A DNA stretch of 60,043 bases. Source: Bradyrhizobium sp. (lineage in GTDB: Bacteria; Pseudomonadota; Alphaproteobacteria; Rhizobiales; Xanthobacteraceae). The notes under the pieces were generated by a model. That model worked only from the letters and a program-made list of their open reading frames with translations, had not been told where the DNA came from and did not search any database. The position numbers were made by a program, and so were the translations under genes. Location: positions 1 to 60,043 of the forward strand of contig NZ_SSMW01000146.1 in assembly GCF_004799405.1 (NCBI RefSeq). The letters are read 5' to 3'. Below, one piece after another: positions 24,023 to 30,304 of the stretch (the first letter of the stretch is position 1; each line of letters opens with the position of its first letter).

Positions 24023-25753
24023 CTACGCCCCCCGCAGCATGACCCGCCGCGCCAGCGCCAGGCCCATCAGTACGAAGGCCGAGGTCACTTCGGGACCGCC
24101 GACCAGGATGCGGGTCGGGGTCTTCATCTTGTTCCATTCATAGGCCCGGAACGGCCCATGATGGCCGCCTTCGCCGAGATGGCGGACGATGCAATGCAGC
24201 GCCGGGGTGAAGCTCGCGGGCTCGGCGCCGAGATGGCCCAGTGCGATCAGCGCCAGGGCGGCGTCGAACACGTTCATCTCGGCCGCGATCAGTTCGGTCT
24301 GCACGTAAGCCAGCACCTTGGTCCGGATGAAATCGAACGCGCCGTCGGGGTCGATCGCCTGCTGCGCCGCTAAAGGCATCGCGATGAACGCGGCGTAGCA
24401 GCGGCCGAAATAGGCGCAGTACAGCTCCGGCAAATAATAGATATGCGAGCGCGGATCGCTGAACGCGCCCGATGCGACCAGGCGCTTCTGAAAGCCGATG
24501 ATGCGGCTGATAGTGTCGAGCCGCGCCGGGGTCTCGACGATCTTCCATCGCGCGTGGTTGCGGAAGCTGACTTCGAGGATGTCGAGATTGAGCGTGGGGT
24601 CGAGGTCGTTGCCGAACGGACGTTCGCCCCTGAGGTTGTCGATCCAGGTGACGACGCCGCCTTCGTAATCGATGTTGTCGTTGAGCGGCACCGTGACCAG
24701 CGGCTCGTTGGCGCCGCCGCCGACCTGGTAGCCGGCATAGAAGTCGAGCAGCGGCTGGTCGAGGATCGGATCGTCGGAGCCGGCTTGGGTTGCCGCCGAG
24801 AACGAGCAGGCGGTGGTGTCGCAGTCCGGCACGTAGACGCCGAAGCCGAGATCCTGCTTGATGTGGGCGAAGAACCTCGAAAAGCGCGGATGTGGCAGCG
24901 GCGCCAGCGCGGTGATGACGCTGACGGTCGAGCCGTCCTGGGCGCGCACCTCTTCGCGGCTTGTATTGAGGCAGAAATCCACCATCGCCGCGATCGCGCG
25001 GCGCGATGCGCTGGCCTGGTCCGGCGAGGCGAGCCCGGTTTCGACAAAGCTCAGCAAGGCTTCGGTGAAGAACGCGTCGTAATAGGCCGAGCGATGGCGG
25101 ATCTGCATCGGCTGCCACATCGGCTCGGCGATGCCGGTCCAGGGCGGGTTGATCAGCGCGCGCGCCGGCGAGCGCGCGATGAAGACCCGCGCCAGGTTGA
25201 ACAGCAGCGTCGAATTCTTGTAGCCGCGCGAATTCAGGCCGGTCAGCGCCATCGACAGTTCGCGGCCGCCGATGTCGGCGTCGCCGATCAGGTTGAAGGC
25301 GGCGTAGGTCGGAATGAAGCCGTTGCGCTTGAACGAGCCCAAAAGGTGCGCGCCGCAGCTGCGGATGATGGCTTCGATCCCGGCGCTGTCAGGGGCGCGA
25401 TCGGGCGCGGTCGCTGGCCCGGGCGAGGGATGCTGCACGTCGAGGGTATCGAGCAGTTCCGCCACAGGCCGGCCGATCGCGGCCCAGTCCGGCGTCTCGT
25501 CGTCGCGCGCCCGGATCAGCGCCTCGCGCAGCCGCTGCAGCCGCGGCTCGTCGCGCAATTCGGCCAGGCCAGTCCGCCGCAGCAGCGGGCGCAAAGCGGG
25601 GTTACCGAGCGCGGTCTTGTAGAACTTGCCGAGGTGCCGGTCGTAGCCCTTGCCGTTCAGCAGCAAGGGATCGCAGACATCGTAGAGCGACGGCCCATCC
25701 TTGCCGACCGTCAGCGCGCGGTAGACGGTTCCGGCGATGGTTTGAAAGCCCAT
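24023..25753 (-). CDS. Possible alpha-toroid protein with DxDTTA motif (class II terpene cyclase-like)
   Basis: A 576-residue soluble protein that I do not recognise by name. It is mostly helical, with repeated aromatic-rich helices (SAYYDAFFTEALLSFVETGL, FRNHARWKIVET, IYYLPELYCAYFGRCYAAFI). Residues 310-315 read DCDTTA, preceded by GVYVP. Class II terpene cyclases use a DxDD(T)A-type motif at this place in an alpha/alpha-barrel, and DxDTT variants are reported for drimenyl diphosphate synthases. The C-terminal TSAFVLMGLALA also suits such barrels. The assignment rests on this motif and length only; no prenyltransferase gene lies nearby. GAAAGAAA precedes the chosen ATG. Confidence 0.5.
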   Translation of the reverse strand: MGFQTIAGTVYRALTVGKDGPSLYDVCDPLLLNGKGYDRHLGKFYKTALGNPALRPLLRRTGLAELRDEPRLQRLREALIRARDDETPDWAAIGRPVAELLDTLDVQHPSPGPATAPDRAPDSAGIEAIIRSCGAHLLGSFKRNGFIPTYAAFNLIGDADIGGRELSMALTGLNSRGYKNSTLLFNLARVFIARSPARALINPPWTGIAEPMWQPMQIRHRSAYYDAFFTEALLSFVETGLASPDQASASRRAIAAMVDFCLNTSREEVRAQDGSTVSVITALAPLPHPRFSRFFAHIKQDLGFGVYVPDCDTTACSFSAATQAGSDDPILDQPLLDFYAGYQVGGGANEPLVTVPLNDNIDYEGGVVTWIDNLRGERPFGNDLDPTLNLDILEVSFRNHARWKIVETPARLDTISRIIGFQKRLVASGAFSDPRSHIYYLPELYCAYFGRCYAAFIAMPLAAQQAIDPDGAFDFIRTKVLAYVQTELIAAEMNVFDAALALIALGHLGAEPASFTPALHCIVRHLGEGGHHGPFRAYEWNKMKTPTRILVGGPEVTSAFVLMGLALARRVMLRGA

Positions 25754-25845
25754 GATTTTCTTTCGGGTTTCCGAAACCTGCGGTTCCCGCCGCATGTCCC
25801 GCCCAGCCGCGCCAACTCGGCACCGGCTGCCGCCGCCGCCCTGAA

Positions 25846-25874
25846 AACCTGCAAATCCCAATGGGTTGCAGGTT
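25846..25874 (-). promoter_or_regulatory. Perfect hairpin in the leader of the DxDTTA gene
   Basis: AACCTGCAA (25846-25854) and TTGCAGGTT (25866-25874) form a 9-bp perfect stem, with an inner CCC/GGG pairing in the loop. It lies between the CRP-type site and the start codon at 25753 of the leftward gene, so it would be part of its 5' leader if transcription starts near the site. Confidence 0.45.
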
Positions 25875-25926
25875 CCGTGAACCTTCAAGCCCTTGAAAAA
25901 CTACACGAAACGACAGGAAACACAAA

Positions 25927-25942
25927 TGTGATGGAGATCACG
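25927..25942. promoter_or_regulatory. CRP-type operator between DxDTTA gene and pseudocaspase
   Basis: TGTGATGGAGATCACG matches TGTGA-N6-TCACA at nine of ten positions. It lies in a 433-base gap (25754-26186) between divergent genes: 174 bases upstream of the leftward DxDTTA gene and 245 bases upstream of the rightward pseudocaspase gene. Apart from this site and one hairpin, nothing else is recognised in the gap. Confidence 0.5.
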
Positions 25943-26186
25943 GAATAGGGGCGCGCGCCGGCGGCAGGATGGAACCACGATCGAGTTAACCCGGCGGCAA
26001 CACCGCATTCGGTAAACGAGGTTCCGTCTTGCCCGGGAGGCCCCTTGCGGGTTAAGGGTTTGTTTGCTGCAGTGCCGCAAATTGAGCGCAATTGGACCCC
26101 ACACACACCGTCCGGCGATCCCTCAAACCTTAAGGCCTTTGGCGCGACAAACTGATCGCGTTTGGACGATGACCAGGAATCAACGA

Positions 26187-27032
26187 ATGAAACTTCCGCT
26201 GCCCCATGTCTCCCACCGCACCCTCACCATTGCCGCCGCCTTGGTGGGCGTGGTGTCGCTGGCGATCGGCGCCCATGCCGCGCTGATGAGCAAGCGGGCG
26301 ATGGACGCGGCGAGGGCCGCCGTCACCGCCGAGCAGACCGGCGCCGCAGCCAGGGGTTCGCGGCTTGCGCTGGTGATCGGCAACGGACATTACCCCGACG
26401 CGTCGGCGCCGCTGAGCCAGCCGATCAACGATGCCCGCGCTCTGACCGCGACGCTGCGCCATAACGGCTTCGACGTCGACGTGGTGGAAGACGCCAGCAA
26501 GGACGACATCAACCGGGCGGTCGGCCGCCTCAAGTCAAAGATCAGGCCGGAATCTGTGGTGCTGCTGTTCTTCGGCGGCTATGGCGTCCAGGCCGGCCGC
26601 GAGAGCTACATGATCCCGGTCGATGCAACGATCTGGAAGGAATCCGACGTGCGCCGCGACGGGGTCAGCATCGAATCCGTGCTCGACACCATGAAGGAGC
26701 AGGGCGCCCGCGCCAAGCTCGTGGTGATCGACGCCTCGCGCCGCAACCCCTATGAGCGCCGCTTCCGCGCCTTCTCCCACGGGCTCGCGCCGATCAACGC
26801 GCCCGACAACGCGCTGGTGCTGTCCTCGGCCACGCCGGGCAAGGTCGCCGACGACTCCAGGGGTGAGCACAGCGTGCTGGTGTCGGAGCTGCTCAACAAC
26901 CTCAACGCCCAGGTCGCCAGCGCCGAGTCTGTCTTCAACAAGACCCGCGTCGCCATCTCGCGCGCCTCCGACGGCGAACAGGTGCCCTCGGTATCCTCCT
27001 CGCTGCTGGAAGACGTGAACTTCGGCGGCTGA
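26187..27032 (+). CDS. Membrane-anchored pseudocaspase (caspase fold, catalytic residues lost)
   Basis: A 281-residue protein with an N-terminal membrane helix (about 12-33) and a caspase p20-like domain (about 57-280) facing the periplasm. It has the family start RLALVIGNGHYPDA. The catalytic histidine loop, normally GHG, reads FFGGYGVQ (Tyr132), and the catalytic cysteine loop, normally DACR, reads VIDASRRNP (Ser184). Both catalytic residues are gone, as in YS-type pseudo-orthocaspases. AGGA eight bases before this ATG decides the start. A paralogue with the same changes is encoded at 41104-42570. It converges with an RND-type adaptor gene whose own paralogue sits beside that second pseudocaspase. 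Confidence 0.85.
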   Translation: MKLPLPHVSHRTLTIAAALVGVVSLAIGAHAALMSKRAMDAARAAVTAEQTGAAARGSRLALVIGNGHYPDASAPLSQPINDARALTATLRHNGFDVDVVEDASKDDINRAVGRLKSKIRPESVVLLFFGGYGVQAGRESYMIPVDATIWKESDVRRDGVSIESVLDTMKEQGARAKLVVIDASRRNPYERRFRAFSHGLAPINAPDNALVLSSATPGKVADDSRGEHSVLVSELLNNLNAQVASAESVFNKTRVAISRASDGEQVPSVSSSLLEDVNFGG

Positions 27033-27046
27033 CGCCCCCGCTGCAA

Positions 27047-27187
27047 CCTCTCCCCTTGTGGGAGAGGTCGAATTGCGAAGCAATTCGGGTGAGGGGTTAC
27101 GGACTATCGGTAGACCTGAACCCCTCACCCCAACCCTCTAAGAGCGAGCTTCGCTCGTCTCGGCCCACAAGGGGAGAGGGAGCTCAC
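27047..27187. repeat. Modular nested-palindrome repeat, copy 3
   Basis: Bounded by CCTCTCCCCTTGTGGGAGAG on the left and a CCCACAAGGGGAGAGGG motif on the right. The order is reversed relative to copy 2: module GAATTGCGAAGCAATTC, then the shared core, then GAGCGAGCTTCGCTCGTC. It sits between the convergent pseudocaspase and adaptor genes and may serve as a bidirectional transcript end. Confidence 0.9.
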
Positions 27188-27281
27188 CGTCATTGTTGAA
27201 ATAGCTCGGAACAAATCCGGTCATCCTGAGGTGCGAGCGCAGCGAGCCTCGAACGACGAGGCGCGCACCTAACCCCCCGCC

Positions 27282-28181
27282 CTACTTCGCGTCCACGTTC
27301 GCCATCACCGGCCGCACCGGATCGCCTTCGCGCAGGATCGCCCCGGCGCGGGCGACCACGATGTCGCCTTCCTCGAGGCCGCTGCGGATTTCGACCTGGC
27401 CGCCGGACATTAGCCCGGTTTCGACCTGCCGGGTCTCGACCCGCGCCCGCCGCACCACCTGCACCACGGTGCCGACGCTGCCGTAGATAATGGCGGTGAG
27501 CGGCACCGCCACGTTGCAGCTTTGGCCGGTGGTGATCTGCGCCCGCCCGGACGAATTCAGCAGCAGGCGCCGGTTGGTGGTGACCCCGATGAAGACCTGG
27601 CCGAGCTGGACGTTGGGCTCGACCGTGGTCCCGATCCGGCGGATCCGGCCGTCGACTTCGCCGCCGCCGATCACCTTGATATGCGCCGCCTGGCCGACCT
27701 TTAGGTTGGCGAGACTTTCGGTCGGCACCAGGCCGACCAGGTCGAATTCGTTGCGGGCGATGATGGAAAACAGCGCCTCGCCCTTGCCCGACGCGTTGGC
27801 GCCGATCACCGCCGAGGACGTGGCGATCAGCCCGGCCACCGGCGCCTGCACCTGCGCCGTGCCGCCTTCGGGCAGCGTGAGCCGGGCCAGCACCTGGCCG
27901 GCCGTCACGGTATCGCCGGCGTCGGCGAGGATTTCCGCGACCTTCAGGCCCTGCCGCTCGGGGCGGACCATGGTCTCGTCCCGCGCGATCACGGTGCCCG
28001 AAACCTCGACCATGGCCTTAAAGCACGATTTCGCCGCCTTGAGCACGGTGACCGTGGCGCCGTTGGGGGCGTCGGCCTCGTCGGCGGCGAAGGAGGGGTG
28101 CGCCGAGACGAGGCAGAGCAGGGCTGCGGCGACGGGGGCGAGCAGGGCGCGAGCGGACTTCGGTGCGGCGGAATTAGTCAT
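27282..28181 (-). CDS. RND/HlyD-type periplasmic adaptor protein, Cys-pair variant
   Basis: A 299-residue membrane-fusion adaptor with a signal peptide (cleavage near FAAD, about 33), a lipoyl-like half (GQVLARLTLPEGGTAQVQAP) and barrel and membrane-proximal domains. Its paralogue at 39202-40134 shares an unusual cysteine pair: Cys53 in KSCFKAMVEVSG and Cys222 in GQSCNVAVPLTAI. No pump gene is adjacent, so it is either an orphan or partners the pump at 36-39 kb. The ATG at 28181 is chosen because the signal peptide follows directly. It converges with the first pseudocaspase gene. Confidence 0.85.
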   Translation of the reverse strand: MTNSAAPKSARALLAPVAAALLCLVSAHPSFAADEADAPNGATVTVLKAAKSCFKAMVEVSGTVIARDETMVRPERQGLKVAEILADAGDTVTAGQVLARLTLPEGGTAQVQAPVAGLIATSSAVIGANASGKGEALFSIIARNEFDLVGLVPTESLANLKVGQAAHIKVIGGGEVDGRIRRIGTTVEPNVQLGQVFIGVTTNRRLLLNSSGRAQITTGQSCNVAVPLTAIIYGSVGTVVQVVRRARVETRQVETGLMSGGQVEIRSGLEEGDIVVARAGAILREGDPVRPVMANVDAK

Positions 28182-28348
28182 CGGCGTTTCAGCTCCATTC
28201 CAGCAAGCATGGATACCAGAAGGGGTACGATGGAGCCAAGCGGCTCTTGGCATCTGCGGGCGGGGGCGGCGGAATTCGCACTGAGGCTGTCAGAGGCGAT
28301 GCATCCGCCAGACCCGGAACCAAATCCCGCAAAACAGATTAGGAATGC

Positions 28349-28452
28349 GAGGCCATCACCCGCCGTTAACAGCGGCGCCTGTCGCGGATAGCCAAAGGCT
28401 TACGGCCCGCTGCCAAAACGCGCTCGCGCGGATAGCCAAAGGTGATGGCCTC
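28349..28452. repeat. 12-bp inverted repeat enclosing a tandem direct repeat
   Basis: GAGGCCATCACC (28349-28360) and GGTGATGGCCTC (28441-28452) are perfect complements. Between them CGCGGATAGCCAAAGG occurs twice (28383-28398 and 28427-28442, 44 bases apart). It lies in the 390-base gap (28182-28571) between a divergent adaptor gene and membrane-protein gene. It could be a small RNA, a mobile-element relic or an operator array; no coding capacity is evident. Confidence 0.6.
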
Positions 28453-28571
28453 GTCTTCCCGTTCGGCAATCTCCGTTTTCAAGGCTCCATTTTTCCGTGG
28501 GAACATTTGTTTCCGCTGCCGCTTATTGCGGCACGCGACCGTGCGGGTCGCAGGAAAGCTGGGAGCACCTC

Positions 28572-29417
28572 ATGATCGATACCGTCGTCATTCAACCCGG
28601 AGCGGATTCAGGAGAGCCGTCTGTCGCGGGCGTTTCGTGGGCGGCCATCGCCGCCGGCGCGATCGTCGCCTGCGCGCTGACCCTGGTTCTGATCGCGTTC
28701 GGCATCGGACTTGGCCTTTCCGTGGTTTCGCCCTGGGCCGGCGCCGGCGTGTCGGCATCGAGCTTCAAGATCGGTACCGGGCTTTATCTCGTCGTCATCG
28801 CGATGCTGTCTTCCTCGATCGGCGGCTATATCGCCGGCCGGCTGCGCTCGCGCTGGATCGGCGTCCATAGCGACGAGGTCTACTTCCGCGATACCGCGCA
28901 TGGATTTGTGGCCTGGGCCTTCGCCTCGGTGCTCGGCGCCGTACTGCTGGCTTCCCCTGCGAGCAGCCTGATCGGCGGCGCAGCGTCCGGTGCTGGGCAG
29001 GCGACCGCATCAGCCGCAAGCCGGATGGGACCGATGGATGGCTATATCGATACACTCTTGCGTTCCGACACGCCCGCCGCGCCGAATGCCGGCAATCCCG
29101 GCGAAGCACGCGGTGAAATGGTTCGGCTGTTCACCACCAGCTTCCGCAACGGCGGCGATCTGAAGCCGGCCGATCGTGACTATGTCTCCAAGGTCGTCGC
29201 GGCGCGCACCGGCATGTCTCAGGCTGATGCCGACAAGCGCGTCAGCGACGTGGTGACGCAGGTGAAGGCCGATACCGACGCCGCCCGCAAGGCGACGGCG
29301 CAACTCGCCTTCTGGCTGACCGCTTCGCTGCTGATTGGTGCGTTCTGCGCCAGTCTCGCCGCAACCGAGGGCGGTGGACTGCGCGACGGCACCTGGGGAA
29401 ACCGGGCGCGCCGCTAA
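28572..29417 (+). CDS. Integral membrane protein, unknown function
   Basis: A 281-residue protein with about four membrane helices: about 20-48, 65-85, 110-132 and a C-terminal one at about 250-268. Between the third and fourth lies a soluble region (about 150-245) with an acidic, lysine-rich helix (KRVSDVVTQVKADTDAARKA). It resembles membrane proteins found beside stress genes in rhizobia; I cannot name a function. GGGAG lies just before the chosen ATG. The next 40-odd bases lead to a 22-residue hydrophobic peptide with its own ribosome site, so the two may be co-expressed. Confidence 0.65.
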   Translation: MIDTVVIQPGADSGEPSVAGVSWAAIAAGAIVACALTLVLIAFGIGLGLSVVSPWAGAGVSASSFKIGTGLYLVVIAMLSSSIGGYIAGRLRSRWIGVHSDEVYFRDTAHGFVAWAFASVLGAVLLASPASSLIGGAASGAGQATASAASRMGPMDGYIDTLLRSDTPAAPNAGNPGEARGEMVRLFTTSFRNGGDLKPADRDYVSKVVAARTGMSQADADKRVSDVVTQVKADTDAARKATAQLAFWLTASLLIGAFCASLAATEGGGLRDGTWGNRARR

Positions 29418-29458
29418 TGCATTCTCTCTCTTGCTCTTTCACCTGAAAGGAACATCGC

Positions 29459-29527
29459 ATGCCTATCCTGCTCTGGCTGGTTGGAATTCCGATTCCACTG
29501 ATCATCCTGATCCTGCTGTTGCGCTGA
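29459..29527 (+). CDS. 22-residue hydrophobic membrane peptide
   Basis: A micro-protein reading MPILLWLVGIPIPLIILILL followed by LR. It is one membrane helix with two prolines. AAAGGA lies eight bases upstream of the ATG. Short single-helix proteins of similar composition are common after stress-related membrane genes in alphaproteobacteria. It is followed immediately by the remnant of a DUF892 gene. Confidence 0.5.
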   Translation: MPILLWLVGIPIPLIILILLLR

Positions 29528-29656
29528 GCGACACGCCATCTCATCGATGCCGTGGCGCTGCTGGAGGCGACCCTGAAGGAGGAAAAGGCTACCGACGCGG
29601 CCCTTACCACCCTGGCGGAATCGGTTGTGAATACCGAGGCCGAAGCCGCGCTTTGA
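29528..29656 (+). pseudogene. Remnant of a DUF892 (YciE/YciF ferritin-like) gene
   Basis: The frame starting at 29528 reads RHLIDAVALLEATLKEEKAT, then DAALTTLAESVVNTEAEAAL and a stop. This matches the C-terminal helix and tail of DUF892 ferritin-like proteins (LL..TL.EEK..D..LT..AE..VN..A). No start codon or N-terminal three-quarters is present, so it is a truncated relic of about 42 codons. DUF892 proteins are stress-linked. Confidence 0.6.
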
Positions 29657-29673
29657 CGGCGGTTTTCGCAGAC

Positions 29674-29703
29674 ATGCAAAGGCGCGCGCTTGCGCCTTTG
29701 CAT
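29674..29703. terminator. Perfect 12-bp palindrome after the DUF892 remnant
   Basis: ATGCAAAGGCGC and GCGCCTTTGCAT flank a 6-base loop (GCGCTT). It would form a stable hairpin 17 bases after the remnant's stop codon. There is no T-run, so factor-independent termination is doubtful. Confidence 0.5.
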
Positions 29704-29939
29704 ATTGAGCGCGACGGTATCCGCAGTCGCTCGACGGCTTTAGCGACTTGCACCCAGCCGCTAATTTTTAGTGCCGCATCAATTCGATAACCTCTGTCAA
29801 GCCCCATTCGCAAAAATATTCTGTTTTTCAGAAGCGCGAATCAGGTGCATATCCATTCCTGTCTCGCCCCCTGCAGGGGCGCTCGCGATCGTCACGGACG
29901 CGGGGCGGGATGCGGTGGACGCTAGGGCGCTTTTGACGA

Positions 29940-30245
29940 ACGGCGCTTGAGGCGGACGGTGAAGCCGTGTGGTCCTGACACCTCGACGCCGGTGTCAAGT
30001 CGGCGGAGTGATCCGCCGATGACGGTGACAAGAAAGCCCGATCACCGGGGAGAGCACGGAGTAAACCGTAAAACCATTGTGCGGGGAATGCCGGGTGATT
30101 TCCGGCGTGACCGTGGTGACTTTGCTGGCATGGCTTGTTTTTTCTGCCCTGCCAGGCTGCGGGCGCGTTGGGCGCCCGGCATTCCCTGCGCCCTCTCTTT
30201 CGAGGCGAAGGACTCTTTGCACAGCCCGGGCGAAATCGCGCCGCG
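29940..30245. repeat. Multi-copy intergenic sequence, not coding
   Basis: This stretch (with CCCGATCACCGGGGAGAGCA, then CGGGGAATGCCGGGTGATTT and GGCGCCCGGCATTCCCTGCG) resembles, from memory, a sequence repeated in many Bradyrhizobium and Rhodopseudomonas genomes and often miscalled as a protein of about 100 aa. It contains several short inverted repeats. It fills most of the 648-base gap between the DUF892 remnant and the cyclase gene; no genuine gene was recognised there. Confidence 0.5.
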
Positions 30246-30267
30246 GGATCGCGGAGGTGTGTTTTGA

Positions 30268-30289
30268 CGTTCCTGCGAACGCAGGAACG
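30268..30289. terminator. Short perfect palindrome after the cyclase gene
   Basis: CGTTCCTGCG-AA-CGCAGGAACG, a 10-bp stem with a 2-base centre, 16 bases beyond the stop of the leftward cyclase gene. It probably marks the transcript end, or is one of the many short palindromic repeats. Confidence 0.5.
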
Positions 30290-30304
30290 ACAGTGAGAGA
30301 TTTC

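Noticed and set aside
24443..25948. A 501-codon rightward frame opposite the DxDTTA gene
   Set aside because: Its composition is typical of antisense frames in GC-rich DNA. The leftward frame has a ribosome site and a protein-like helix pattern, although its own family is uncertain.
29947..30267. A 106-codon frame beginning MRRTVKPCGPDTST
   Set aside because: It coincides with a multi-copy intergenic sequence that is often miscalled as a protein; no protein-like structure is seen.
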